Assembly (NCBI RefSeq): GCF_013041605.1
Contig: NZ_JABEQC010000002.1
Location: forward strand, 248,001-312,000
Direction: 5' to 3'
Origin: Vibrio plantisponsor
GTDB lineage: Bacteria; Pseudomonadota; Gammaproteobacteria; Enterobacterales; Vibrionaceae
Length of the DNA stretch: 64,000 bases
This document shows, one piece after another, positions 9,087 through 18,096 of this stretch. The first letter of the stretch is position 1. Each line of letters opens with the position of its first letter. The notes beneath the pieces are model-generated. The model worked only from the letters and a program-made list of their open reading frames with translations, was not told the DNA's origin and ran no database searches. Both the position numbers and the translations under genes were made by a program.

Positions 9087-10526
9087 GTGACAGACTTAAT
9101 TAACTTAATGAACGACCTGCTTTGGGGATCGATACTGGTGTATCTCCTTGTCGGTGTCGGTATTTACTTCACATTGCGTTTAGGCTTCATCCAATTTCGC
9201 CATTTTGGGCACATGTTCAGTGTGTTGAGAAACAGCCGTAAAGCTGACAATGCTGGTATCTCCTCTTTTCAAGCTCTTTGTACCAGCCTTGCTGCTCGCG
9301 TAGGTACAGGTAACATGGCCGGTGTTGCCGTTGCATTAACTGTTGGTGGCCCTGGTGCAATCTTCTGGATGTGGATGACTGCAATGCTAGGCATGGCGAC
9401 ATCATTTGCAGAAAGTACTCTTGCTCAGCTTTATAAGTCACGTGATAAGGACGGTAACTACCGTGGTGGTCCTGCTTATTACATGGAGAAAGGCTTGGGT
9501 ATGCGCTGGATGGGCGTTCTTTTCTCAATCTTCCTTATCATTGCATTCGGCTTAGTGTTCAACGCAGTACAAGCAAACTCGATTTCAAATGCGATGAGCA
9601 ATGCATTTGGCTTTGATCCAATGATGGTGGGTGTAGGTATTGTGCTACTTACCGCCTTCGTTATTTTCGGTGGTATTCGTAAAATTGCACGTACCGCTGA
9701 GCTTATCGTTCCATTTATGGCAATTGCCTACTTAGCGATTGCGCTTGTGGTTGTGTTCATGAATATAGAGAAAGTACCTGCGGTATTCTCTCTGATCATC
9801 AAAAGTGCTTTTGGTTTTGAACAAGCTGCTGCTGGTGGTCTTGGTTATGCGATTGCACAGGCAATGATCAACGGTGTTAAACGTGGATTGTTCTCAAACG
9901 AAGCGGGTATGGGTTCTGCTCCGAATGCGGCGGCTTCTGCAACGCCTTATCCTCCACACCCTGCGTCTCAAGGTTATGTGCAAATGCTGGGCGTTTTCGT
10001 TGATACTATCGTGATCTGTTCAGCGACTATGGCGATCATCCTAGTGTCTGGTGAATATGTTCCGCACGGTGAAATTACAGGTATTGAACTAACACAACGT
10101 GCACTCAGTTCACAAGTCGGTGATTGGGGCGGAGTGTTTATTGCGATGGCAATTTTCTTCTTTGCCTTCACCTCAATCATTGCGAACTATTCATATGCGG
10201 AAACGAACCTTATATTCCTTGAGCACAACAACAAGAAAGGTTTAGTTGTATTTCGTCTGATTTTCTTAAGTATGGTGATGTTTGGTGCGTTAGCGACACT
10301 GCCTACGGTTTGGGCTATGGCCGATGTTTCTATGGGCTTGATGGCGATTGTTAACTTGATTGCGATTCTGCTTCTGTCTGGAACCGTAATTAAGCTTGCG
10401 AAAGACTACAACCGTCAGCTAGACGCGGGCAAAGTACCGACTTTTAATGCCAATGACTACCCAGAACTAAAAACTCAACTTGAAGATGGAATCTGGGATC
10501 AATCGAAGTCGAATAAAGCAAACTAA
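9087..10526 (+). CDS. Alanine/glycine:cation symporter (AGCS family)
   Basis: Inner-membrane Na+- or H+-coupled uptake of alanine or glycine. 479 aa with about eleven hydrophobic segments. Family motifs are GTGNMAGVAVAL, the conserved GGPAYYMEKG, and GVKRGLFSNEAGMGSAPNAAA. GTG start at 9087 with AGAGG five bases upstream. Monocistronic, closed by its own terminator. The substrate (alanine, D-alanine or glycine) cannot be told from the sequence. Confidence 0.92.
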   Translation: MTDLINLMNDLLWGSILVYLLVGVGIYFTLRLGFIQFRHFGHMFSVLRNSRKADNAGISSFQALCTSLAARVGTGNMAGVAVALTVGGPGAIFWMWMTAMLGMATSFAESTLAQLYKSRDKDGNYRGGPAYYMEKGLGMRWMGVLFSIFLIIAFGLVFNAVQANSISNAMSNAFGFDPMMVGVGIVLLTAFVIFGGIRKIARTAELIVPFMAIAYLAIALVVVFMNIEKVPAVFSLIIKSAFGFEQAAAGGLGYAIAQAMINGVKRGLFSNEAGMGSAPNAAASATPYPPHPASQGYVQMLGVFVDTIVICSATMAIILVSGEYVPHGEITGIELTQRALSSQVGDWGGVFIAMAIFFFAFTSIIANYSYAETNLIFLEHNNKKGLVVFRLIFLSMVMFGALATLPTVWAMADVSMGLMAIVNLIAILLLSGTVIKLAKDYNRQLDAGKVPTFNANDYPELKTQLEDGIWDQSKSNKAN

Positions 10527-10561
10527 GTACACTAATAGATAGTACCGATGTTATAGATTGG

Positions 10562-10593
10562 AAAAGCCATGCAGACACTGCATGGCTTTTTTT
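10562..10593 (+). terminator. Rho-independent terminator of the symporter gene
   Basis: Stem AAAAGCCATGCAG (10562-10574) with CTGCATGGCTTTT (10578-10590), 3-nt loop, followed by more T. Confidence 0.93.
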
Positions 10594-10652
10594 GTAAGCT
10601 ATCGTTCAAAAGCAATAAAAGTCAGCTCAACAGAATTTATAAAGGAAACCTT

Positions 10653-11426
10653 ATGCTTATCGTGGTCTCTCCAGCAAAAACATTGGATTATGAATCTCCT
10701 TTGCCAACAACTCGCTTTACCCAGCCAGAGTTGACTTCGCATTCAGCGGAATTAATCAAAGTGTGCCGTACACTGACTCCGCAAGATATTGCTGACTTAA
10801 TGAAAGTCAGTGACAAAATTGCTGGTTTGAACGTGGCACGCTTTGAGCAGTGGACCGAAACCTTCACACCTGACAATTCTCGCCCTGCGATCTTTGCTTT
10901 CAAAGGTGATGTCTACACTGGTCTCGAAGCAGAAACGTTGTCTGAAGCGGATTTAGATTATGCGCAAACTCATCTGCGTATGCTGTCAGGCTTATACGGT
11001 TTGTTGAAGCCTCTCGATCTTATGCAGCCTTACCGTCTCGAAATGGGTACTAAGCTGGGCAATGAACGTGGCAGCAATCTCTATCAGTTCTGGGGCAACA
11101 TTATTACCGATAAGCTAAATGAAGCGATTAAAGCACAAGAAGATAATGTGCTAATCAATCTCGCTTCGAATGAATACTTTAAAGCCGTTAAACCGAAAGC
11201 TTTAGATGCCCAAGTGATCACTCCTGTGTTTAAAGACTGCAAAAATGGTCAATATAAGGTGATCAGCTTCTTTGCTAAAAAAGCCCGCGGCATTATGGCA
11301 CGCTACATTATTGAAAACCATATTGAGTCTGTGAAGCAGTTAGAATCTTTTGATACTGCTGGCTACTACTACTGTGCCGCTGAATCGACAGCAACAGAGC
11401 TTGTATTCAAACGAGAAGAACAATAA
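10653..11426 (+). CDS. yaaA: Peroxide stress protein YaaA (DUF328/UPF0246)
   Basis: 257 aa, colinear with E. coli YaaA, a DNA-binding protein that lowers free iron and protects DNA during peroxide stress. The N-terminus [18 protein letters not shown] and the segments [20 protein letters not shown] and [25 protein letters not shown] are diagnostic. The open frame extends upstream to 10569, but the ATG at 10653 follows AAAGGA and matches the family start. First gene of an apparent operon with the DUF5363-like gene and yjjV. Confidence 0.95.
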   Translation: MLIVVSPAKTLDYESPLPTTRFTQPELTSHSAELIKVCRTLTPQDIADLMKVSDKIAGLNVARFEQWTETFTPDNSRPAIFAFKGDVYTGLEAETLSEADLDYAQTHLRMLSGLYGLLKPLDLMQPYRLEMGTKLGNERGSNLYQFWGNIITDKLNEAIKAQEDNVLINLASNEYFKAVKPKALDAQVITPVFKDCKNGQYKVISFFAKKARGIMARYIIENHIESVKQLESFDTAGYYYCAAESTATELVFKREEQ

Positions 11427-11445
11427 GCCTATAGATGAGGTTGTT

Positions 11446-11619
11446 ATGCTAACTTGGTTTAAAAAATGGCTGGCACGCTATGATGATTGGTGCCAAAGCA
11501 TGGGCTTGACACCAGATCAAAAACGTTGCTGCGTTCCTTATCGTAAAGATCCGATTCATGATAAAGAACCGAGTCATGACAAAGACCCTTCTCATGGCAA
11601 AGACATTGAAAAATCATAA
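11446..11619 (+). CDS. Small DUF5363-like protein with a repeat tail
   Basis: 57 aa. The first 35 residues (MLTWFKKWLARYDDWCQSMG, then CCVPYR) resemble small Vibrio proteins that I believe are filed as DUF5363. The tail is three hexapeptide repeats of form K-D/E-P-x-H-D/G, rich in His, Lys and acid residues. Good ribosome binding site (GAGG). It overlaps the start region of yjjV. Function unknown; the Cys pair and repeated His could bind metal, but that is a guess. Confidence 0.75.
   Translation: MLTWFKKWLARYDDWCQSMGLTPDQKRCCVPYRKDPIHDKEPSHDKDPSHGKDIEKS
11545..11598 (+). repeat. Three tandem 18-bp repeats
   Basis: Units 11545-11562, 11563-11580 and 11581-11598 share the pattern AAAGAxCCxxxTCATGxx, with a partial fourth unit from 11599. 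In one frame they encode the K-D/E-P-x-H tail of the small protein. In the +1 frame each supplies an ATG (11558, 11576, 11594), all in frame with yjjV. Confidence 0.8.
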
Positions 11620-12397
11620 GCTGCGGCTGTTTGACACTCATTGCCACTTTGATTTTGATGAGTTTGCCGCATCGTTTCCGGAGCAAATGTCCGCCGCAAC
11701 GCATGCTCAGGTAGATAAAATCCTTATTCCATCTGTTGGTGTTTTTAATTGGCTGCGAGTGAAAAATCTCGCAGCACAATACCCAGCAACCCTTCGATAC
11801 GCCCTCGGTTTTCATCCTTATTTTCTTGAACACTTTTCCGATGAACAGTTGCAGCAGTTAGAAGATGAATTAGCACTGCGAGAAAGCGCTTGTGTTGCGG
11901 TTGGCGAATGTGGATTAGACGCTATGGTTGAGGTCAATGCCTCGCTGCAAGAACGTGTTTTCATTGCCCAAATAGCCATGGCACAACACGCCCGTCTTCC
12001 TGTCATTCTGCATAGCCGCAAAACGCATAACCGACTGCTGCAATTAATTAAACAACATCGCTTTACTCAAGGTGGTGTGTTACATGCTTTTTCCGGCAGT
12101 GAACAACAAGCCAGACAATTTATCGACCTTGGCTTTAAAATCGGTGTAGGCGGAGTGATTACTTACCCACGAGCTAATAAAACTCGACAAGCGATCAGCC
12201 AATTACCGATAGAGTCTCTGGTTTTAGAAACCGATGCACCGGACATGCCGTTATCCGGCAGGCAAGGCGAGGCGAATCATCCTAAATACTTAGTTCATGT
12301 CTTAGAAGAGTTGGTGGCGCTGAGAGGCACCAATAAAGAACAACTGGCATCTCAGCTTTGGGCAAACAGTATTGAGCTGTTTCGGATTGCTGAATAG
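11594..12397 (+). CDS. yjjV: TatD-family metal-dependent hydrolase (YjjV-like)
   Basis: TIM-barrel metallohydrolase, likely a DNase or phosphodiesterase as for TatD relatives. About 267 aa. Metal ligands appear in FDTHCHFDFDEF, VGECGLD, PVILHSRKTH, VLHAFSGS and ETDAPDMPL. It matches E. coli YjjV more closely than TatD itself. The start is uncertain: ATGs at 11558, 11576 and 11594 are all in frame and none has a strong ribosome binding site; I take the last, nearest to the conserved LFDTHCHFD. Overlap with the upstream small gene suggests translational coupling. Confidence 0.88.
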   Translation: MAKTLKNHKLRLFDTHCHFDFDEFAASFPEQMSAATHAQVDKILIPSVGVFNWLRVKNLAAQYPATLRYALGFHPYFLEHFSDEQLQQLEDELALRESACVAVGECGLDAMVEVNASLQERVFIAQIAMAQHARLPVILHSRKTHNRLLQLIKQHRFTQGGVLHAFSGSEQQARQFIDLGFKIGVGGVITYPRANKTRQAISQLPIESLVLETDAPDMPLSGRQGEANHPKYLVHVLEELVALRGTNKEQLASQLWANSIELFRIAE

Positions 12398-12398
12398 C

Positions 12399-12426
12399 AA
12401 AAGGGAGCGAAATTCGCTCCCTTTGT
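12399..12426 (+). terminator. Terminator after yjjV, before the convergent ABC operon
   Basis: Stem GGGAGCGA (12403-12410) with TCGCTCCC (12414-12421), A-rich before and TTTG after. Likely works in both directions. Confidence 0.85.
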
Positions 12427-12447
12427 TTTAGGAAAAAGAATAAATCG

Positions 12448-13413
12448 TTATTCGCGCTCTTTGGTATATGGAACACCAATTGCTTTTGGCGCAACTGCTT
12501 TACCAATAAATCCAGCAAGTAGAAATACCGTCAAGATATATGGCAACGCTTCGATGGCTTGAACCGGAATAGGGAACTCACCTACGCTAACGCCTTGCAG
12601 ACGAATTGCCAACGCATCAAGGAAGCCGAACAGCAAACAGGCTGCCATAGCTGTCACAGGGCGCCACTTACCAAAGATAAGAGCAGCAAGTGCCATATAG
12701 CCTTTACCTGCGCTCATGTTAGGAATGAACTGGGCAGTTTGACCTACTGAGAGGTACACGCCAGCCAAACCTACCAATAAGCCACAGATCACCATGGCAC
12801 TATAACGCATGCCAGCAACCGAAATACCGGCTGTATCCACTGCCGCCGGAGAATCACCTACCGCTCTTAAGCGTAAACCGAAGCGAGTTTTGAACAAGAC
12901 ATACCAAGACAAAGGTACTGCCGCTAAAGCCACATACTCAATAATCGAGTGACCGCTGATTAGCTCAGAATAAATGAGCCCAACAACTGGAACATCTTGT
13001 AAGGCATCAGCGCCCGGTAATGTTATTGGTGCAAAACGAGCATCGCCAGAAAGCGCTGGTGTTTGACCGCCTTGATTGAACCAGTAACGTCCTAGAGTTA
13101 CGGTTAAACCTGTCGCCAGAATATTGATTGCCATACCGCTGACTACTTGGTCACCACGGTGTGTAATCGAAGCAAAGCCGTGAAGTAAAGCAAGCAGAAT
13201 AGACACTAGCACCCCAGCACAAACACCCAGCCAAGCTGAGCCTGTGATGTAAGCTGTCGCAGCACCTGCGAAAGCGGCTGCCAAAAGTTTACCTTCTAGT
13301 GCGATGTTTACTACACCTGAACGTTCACTAAACATACCGGCTAGAGCGGCAAGAATAAGTGGGGTGGCAACACGAATTGTGGCATCAGCCATTAAAATGA
13401 TGGTTTCAAACAT
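12448..13413 (-). CDS. Nucleoside ABC transporter permease 2
   Basis: 321-aa inner-membrane permease of the BPD_transp_2 type, paired with the next gene upstream. The N-terminus MFETIILMADATIRVATPLILAALAG and the motif ERSGVVNIALEGK are typical of the second permease of BMP/YufQ-type nucleoside importers. About eight to nine hydrophobic segments. Separated by 2 bp from the other permease. Last gene of a four-gene minus-strand operon. Confidence 0.93.
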   Translation of the reverse strand: MFETIILMADATIRVATPLILAALAGMFSERSGVVNIALEGKLLAAAFAGAATAYITGSAWLGVCAGVLVSILLALLHGFASITHRGDQVVSGMAINILATGLTVTLGRYWFNQGGQTPALSGDARFAPITLPGADALQDVPVVGLIYSELISGHSIIEYVALAAVPLSWYVLFKTRFGLRLRAVGDSPAAVDTAGISVAGMRYSAMVICGLLVGLAGVYLSVGQTAQFIPNMSAGKGYMALAALIFGKWRPVTAMAACLLFGFLDALAIRLQGVSVGEFPIPVQAIEALPYILTVFLLAGFIGKAVAPKAIGVPYTKERE

Positions 13414-13415
13414 GA

Positions 13416-14528
13416 TTACGCAACTCCATGTTCTTGTTTGCCAAATAAGCGCAGATAAATGCGTTCAATTGAAGGTTTGAACATGTACTCAAGTGCACCA
13501 GAGAAAAGAATCACCAGACCTTGCAGTACCACAACGATGTTACGGTCAACGCCGTAGTCGAAGCTCAGCTCAGCACCGCCCTGATAGAGGAAGCCAAACA
13601 GTAAACTTGCGAGAACAACACCTACTGGGTGGTTTCGTCCCATCAAAGCTACTGCAATACCAGTGAAGCCAAACCCTTCTACGAAGTTCAGTTTGATCTG
13701 GTGAAGCTCACCTTGCAGTACGTTGATACCAAAGAAGCCCGCCAACATGCCAGAAAGCAGCATAGTAATGACGATTATCTTCAGGTAGTTAATACCTGCG
13801 TAAGAAGCAGCTGACGCATTCGCGCCAATAGAGCGAATCTCATAGCCCCAGCGAGAGTGCCAAATGAATAGCCACACAAACACACAGCACAACAGAGCGA
13901 AAATAAAACTGATGTTGAGTGGGCTTGGCGCAACGTTGATACCAAATACAGCAAACAGTTCGTGCATTTTTGGTAGCCAGCTACCTTGTGCAAACACGCG
14001 ACTTTCTGTTGCCATCGTGGTTTCTGGCTTCAGAATGTCAACGAGAAGGTATGCCATAAGCGAAGCTGCAATGAAGTTAAACATGATCGTTGTAATAACG
14101 ATATGAGAACCTCGTTTTGCCTGTAAGTAAGCAGGAATAAACGCCCAAGCCGCACCAAAAATGCCGCCAGCGATAACCGCTACAGGAAATACCACATACC
14201 AAGGTGCATATTCACCGAGGGTTAAACAGATTATCCCAACACCCAGACCACCAATATATGCCTGACCTTCCACACCAATGTTGAATAGCCCTGCGTGATA
14301 AGCCACTGCAACGGCTAAACCTGTAAAGATAAAACCAGTGGTGTAGTAAAGGGTGTAACCGAAGCCTTCAGCGTAACCGAACGCGCCCGTCCACATGACT
14401 TTGATGGCATCTAATGGGTTGATATCAATATAGATAAATAACAAAGCTGAAACTAAAAACGCGACCAAAACGTTAATCGCAGGTAACAGCGCTATGGTTA
14501 CCCAAGCGGGCACTTTTGCCTGACTCAT
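13416..14528 (-). CDS. Nucleoside ABC transporter permease 1
   Basis: 370-aa inner-membrane permease (YufP-like). Conserved GLFNIGVEGQAYIGG and GANASAASYAGI segments, about ten hydrophobic stretches. Overlaps the ATPase gene stop by 4 bp and sits 2 bp before the second permease, so the three genes are translated together. With the ATPase and the BMP binding protein it should import purine or pyrimidine nucleosides. Confidence 0.93.
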   Translation of the reverse strand: MSQAKVPAWVTIALLPAINVLVAFLVSALLFIYIDINPLDAIKVMWTGAFGYAEGFGYTLYYTTGFIFTGLAVAVAYHAGLFNIGVEGQAYIGGLGVGIICLTLGEYAPWYVVFPVAVIAGGIFGAAWAFIPAYLQAKRGSHIVITTIMFNFIAASLMAYLLVDILKPETTMATESRVFAQGSWLPKMHELFAVFGINVAPSPLNISFIFALLCCVFVWLFIWHSRWGYEIRSIGANASAASYAGINYLKIIVITMLLSGMLAGFFGINVLQGELHQIKLNFVEGFGFTGIAVALMGRNHPVGVVLASLLFGFLYQGGAELSFDYGVDRNIVVVLQGLVILFSGALEYMFKPSIERIYLRLFGKQEHGVA

Positions 14529-16093
14529 GCCGTCTCTCCTTGGGCAATACTCTCTTTTATGTGGTCTGGAATAATGTTCGCCATCATAAGACCTAATGTT
14601 TTCTCATCAGCCTGATGAGCTTGCAGTTCACCGACAATAGCGCCATCAAACACAACCAATATGCGATCGGCAAGGCTGAGGATTTCATCCAGTTCAACAG
14701 AGACCAATAGCACGGCTTTTCCTGCATCTCGGCTAGCAATGATTTGCTGGTGGATATACTCAATCGCGCCAATGTCCACCCCACGAGTAGGTTGGCCTAT
14801 CAGAAGGACATCTGGGTTCTCTTCCATTTCACGGGCAATCACCAGTTTTTGCTGGTTACCACCAGAGAAGTTTGCCGTTTTCAGGTGGATATCATTCGGG
14901 CGAACATCCCATTTATCCATACTCTCTTGGCAAATCTTCGAAATAGCGGCTTTGTCTTGCAGCAAGCCTTTGTTGTATTTCGGTAGATTGTGGTAACCCA
15001 AGATGTAAGCTTCTTGAGCTTCAAATTTATTGATTAAGCCTTGTTTGTGGCGATCTTCAGGAATATGACCGACACCCATAGCTCTAACCTGTTGAGGATC
15101 TGCCGGTTTATCGACAGAAATGGTATGTCCATTGAGTTCAAAACTACCGGAAGTTGGCTTCAAGATACCAGATAGCAAAGACAGGATCTCTGATTGACCA
15201 TTGCCGGATACCCCAGCAATACCGACCAGCTCACCAGCTCGTACTGAGAAGCTGATGTCTTTGACGCGCTTAACACCGCTGTGATCGACGTAGCCTAGCT
15301 TGTTTACCTTCAGTAACTCTTTGGCTGGTTTGGCTTCAGACTTATCAACTTTTAGGCGAACTTTACGTCCCACCATCAGCTCTGCAAGCTCTTCTCGGTT
15401 GGTGTCTGAGGTTTTGACATCGGCAACCATCTGACCTTGACGCATCACCGAAATGTTGTCGGTAATAGCCAGTACTTCACGCAGTTTATGAGTGATGATA
15501 ATAACCGTTGTGCCTTGACTGCGAAGCTTGTCCAGAATCGCGAACAAGTGATCCGCTTCTTGAGGCGTTAATACGCCAGTTGGTTCGTCAAGAATAAGCA
15601 GTTTTGCATCGCGGTAGAGAGCTTTAAGAATTTCAACTCGTTGTTGCAAACCAACAGGTAGGTCACCAACCAATTTATCCAGTGGAACATCTAAACCGTA
15701 GTCTTTTTCTATTTGGTGCAATTTCTTTCTTGCAGCTTTTAAGCTGTCTTCTAGTTTCCAGCCTGATTCAGCGCCGAGAACCACGTTTTCAAGAACCGTG
15801 AAGGTATCAACCAACATAAAGTGTTGGTGAACCATGCCTATCCCTGCGGCAATCGCTTCCTGAGAGTTGTTAGGGTTATATGGTTTACCATCGACAAACA
15901 TCTCACCTGAGTTTGGTGTATAAAAACCGTAGATGATGCTCATCAAGGTGGATTTACCAGCGCCATTTTCACCGATAATGCCGTGAATCGTACCTGCTGG
16001 AACTTTTAAATCGATAGCTTTATTCGCGTGAACGGCACCAAAGCGTTTATCGATTTTTTTAAGCTCGATGGCATAGTTTTGAGATTGCGTCAC
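14525..16093 (-). CDS. Nucleoside ABC transporter ATP-binding protein (double ABC)
   Basis: 522 aa with two ABC cassettes, as in YufO/RbsA-type ATPases. First cassette: GENGAGKST, LPVGLQQRVEILKAL and LILDEPTGVLTPQE. Second: GVSGNGQSE, FSGGNQQKLVIAREM and LLIGQPTRGVDIGA; the second Walker A and the GQPTRG Walker B are degenerate, as usual for this subfamily. The frame runs further upstream, but the likely start is GTG at 16093 (VTQSQNYAIEL), 7 nt after AGGAAG. Confidence 0.93.
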   Translation of the reverse strand: MTQSQNYAIELKKIDKRFGAVHANKAIDLKVPAGTIHGIIGENGAGKSTLMSIIYGFYTPNSGEMFVDGKPYNPNNSQEAIAAGIGMVHQHFMLVDTFTVLENVVLGAESGWKLEDSLKAARKKLHQIEKDYGLDVPLDKLVGDLPVGLQQRVEILKALYRDAKLLILDEPTGVLTPQEADHLFAILDKLRSQGTTVIIITHKLREVLAITDNISVMRQGQMVADVKTSDTNREELAELMVGRKVRLKVDKSEAKPAKELLKVNKLGYVDHSGVKRVKDISFSVRAGELVGIAGVSGNGQSEILSLLSGILKPTSGSFELNGHTISVDKPADPQQVRAMGVGHIPEDRHKQGLINKFEAQEAYILGYHNLPKYNKGLLQDKAAISKICQESMDKWDVRPNDIHLKTANFSGGNQQKLVIAREMEENPDVLLIGQPTRGVDIGAIEYIHQQIIASRDAGKAVLLVSVELDEILSLADRILVVFDGAIVGELQAHQADEKTLGLMMANIIPDHIKESIAQGETA

Positions 16094-16176
16094 GTAAAAA
16101 CTTCCTGAACTAATGAGGTCAACAGACCCTAAGGCCATATTCAAATGGATGCGCTTGATCGAGCAGCCAAATAAAC

Positions 16177-16206
16177 CATACGCCGCTGAGCAAGCAGCGG
16201 CGTATG
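16177..16206 (-). terminator. Intercistronic hairpin between BMP and ATPase genes
   Basis: A 12-bp perfect stem, CATACGCCGCTG (16177-16188) with CAGCGGCGTATG (16195-16206), loop of 6 nt. On the minus strand it is followed by GGTTTATTT rather than a pure U-tract, so it looks like a leaky terminator or 3' stabiliser that lets the binding protein be made in excess over the transporter. Confidence 0.65.
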
Positions 16207-16254
16207 ACATTTCCAAACGGAACGTATTGTTTTAACTAAGTATTAAGAACTAAA

Positions 16255-17250
16255 TTAGTACTCACACTTGTTGTTAGACATGTAGTCGTGAATCTTGATT
16301 TTGCCTGCGATAATGTCTGCTTTTAGTGTATCCATGTAAGCTTTCATTTCGTCAGTGATCAGAGATTTGTTGTTATCGTCGTATGCCCAGTCAACCGCAT
16401 TCTCTTTAAGACCTAGAGCTTTGATACCTGGTTGCCAAGTACCGTTCATTTCTTCTTTCCAAGTTTCAACTGAAGCAGCACCTACTAGCTTAACCATTGA
16501 AGTTAGCATTGTGCCTGGTTGTAGGTGGTTTTGGTTTGAGTCAACACCGATCGCTAGTTTGCCCGCATCTTTCGCTGCTTGGTAAACACCTAGACCAGTA
16601 CCGCCAGCTGCCGCGTAAACAACGTCAACGCCTTTAGAGAATTGTGATTTCGCAAGCTCAGAGCCTTTTGCAGGGTCAGCAAACGCTGCTGGTGTTGAAC
16701 CTGTCATGTTTTGTAGAACAGTGATGCTTGGGTTGGTGTATTTAGCACCTTGCTCATAACCACATTGGAATTTACGGATAAGAGGGATATCCATACCGCC
16801 AACGAAGCCAACTACGCCTGATTTTGACGCTTTCGCAGCAAGTGCACCCACTAGGAATGAACCTTCGTGTTCTTTAAATACGATTGATTGAACGTTTGGC
16901 TTATCAACAACTGAGTCAAGAATTGTGAAGTGAATGTCTGGGAACTCAGTTGCTACTTTTTCTACAGCTGACGCCATATTAAAGCCTACTGCAACAATTG
17001 GGCTAAAACCGCGGCTTGCTAAACGACGAAGACCTTGTTCACGTTGCGCCTCATTTTGAGGTTCAAATTCGCGAACTTCAGTACCTTCCGCAGCCATCAC
17101 TTTTACACCATTTTGATATACCGCTTCGTTGAACGATTTATCGAATTTACCCGCTGTATCATAAATTACGGCTGGTTTTGCTTCTGCGAAAACGTGAAAT
17201 GACGAAACCGCTAAAGCAAGTGCTGAGATTTTTATAATAGATTTTTTCAC
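16255..17250 (-). CDS. BMP family nucleoside-binding protein (periplasmic)
   Basis: 331-aa substrate-binding protein of the Bmp/PnrA family. Signal peptide from KKSIIKISALALAVSSFHVFA, with cleavage before EAKP; there is no lipobox cysteine, unlike many Gram-positive relatives. Mature motifs: DTAGKFDKSFNEA, GFNMASAV, FKEHEGSFLVGALAA, GGMDIPLI, VVYAAAGGTGLG and GVDSNQNHLQPGTMLTSMVK. GTG start at 17250 (about 9 nt after AGGT) instead of the upstream-extended frame, because the signal peptide begins there. First gene of the importer operon, divergent from nupC. Confidence 0.93.
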   Translation of the reverse strand: MKKSIIKISALALAVSSFHVFAEAKPAVIYDTAGKFDKSFNEAVYQNGVKVMAAEGTEVREFEPQNEAQREQGLRRLASRGFSPIVAVGFNMASAVEKVATEFPDIHFTILDSVVDKPNVQSIVFKEHEGSFLVGALAAKASKSGVVGFVGGMDIPLIRKFQCGYEQGAKYTNPSITVLQNMTGSTPAAFADPAKGSELAKSQFSKGVDVVYAAAGGTGLGVYQAAKDAGKLAIGVDSNQNHLQPGTMLTSMVKLVGAASVETWKEEMNGTWQPGIKALGLKENAVDWAYDDNNKSLITDEMKAYMDTLKADIIAGKIKIHDYMSNNKCEY

Positions 17251-17524
17251 TGTTATATACCTATGTTGCAATACCACTGTACTAGACGAGAGACTGCTGA
17301 CCTTTAACAAAAGTCCAACAAACCCAAAAACAAAATATCAATAGTTTGAATGAATTATTGGTGAGCTAGTTTGATCGTGTATAAGTTTATCGTTTGCGCT
17401 GCAAAAAAAAGTCGAATACCTCACACCAAATCACATTTTTTTGTGAAGGAAGAAACTAATTCGCCATAAATGTATGTTTATTTGTTAATTTCTAGCGTTT
17501 ACAAGAAATTAGGCTCACCAAATT

Positions 17525-17540
17525 TGTGATTTGAATCACC
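17525..17540. promoter_or_regulatory. CRP-like site
   Basis: TGTGA-TTTGAA-TCACC matches 9 of 10 positions of the CRP consensus TGTGA-N6-TCACA. It lies between two nucleoside uptake transcription units, where CRP (often with CytR) control is usual in Vibrio and E. coli. Confidence 0.6.
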
Positions 17541-18028
17541 AAATTAGTGCAAAATGACGATTTAATTGCTTTGCTATTCGTTGTTTTCATAGCGTCTAGC
17601 TGACTAAGCAAATGGTAAGCCAACTTATTGGGGATATGTATGGATGAATCTTGTTCTAATTTTCTCGGTATTAAATGTGCGTTTGAATACAAATTTGTAG
17701 TGTGGTTGAGTGAAAAATGTAACATTCGAGTGTGATGAAACGCTCATGTTTTGGTTTGAAATAAAATCAGTGTTTGTCGTTAACTTGGGTGATAAATGCC
17801 AAGAATGTGTCGTTAAAATTCGAAAATTTGCCTTCTTCTTTTGTGAGCAAACGGTTGCAGCATTTTATTGAATGTAGGCTACAATTTGTTGGCTACATGT
17901 TGCTGATAAGGTTAAAACCCCTCTGTTTTGGGTTTTTATTGTGACTTGCTTCTTGTTTTTGAATGTAATGTTGACTCATTACCTAAAAATGCGTGATGCA
18001 TATATTACTTTTTGCTGTGAGAGATGCG

Positions 18029-18034
18029 TATAAT
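18029..18034 (+). promoter_or_regulatory. Probable -10 element of nupC
   Basis: TATAAT with only a poor -35 (TTACTT, 18 bp upstream), as expected for an activator-dependent promoter. Confidence 0.5.
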
Positions 18035-18096
18035 CGCACCCCGAAAACAACCCAATGTTTAACACGCCAAATTAAACTATAAGGAAGCCATAAACT

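Larger units (their letters stand above)
17251..18096. other. Divergent regulatory region, BMP operon / nupC
   Basis: 846 bp without a gene. It holds a CRP-like site (17525-17540), the direct repeat TCACCAAATT at 17514-17523 and 17536-17545 (22 bp apart), a hairpin AAAACCC/GGGTTTT (17914-17920 with 17930-17936) followed by T's that may terminate or attenuate the nupC leader, and a TATAAT at 18029-18034 about 65 bp before nupC. GTTGCA sequences resembling CytR half-sites occur at 17264 and near 17850 but are too short to rely on. Confidence 0.55.

Noticed and set aside
17421..17445. TCACA-T6-TGTGA sequence as a CRP site
   Set aside because: Half-sites point outward, the reverse of the CRP consensus; it is more likely a small hairpin.
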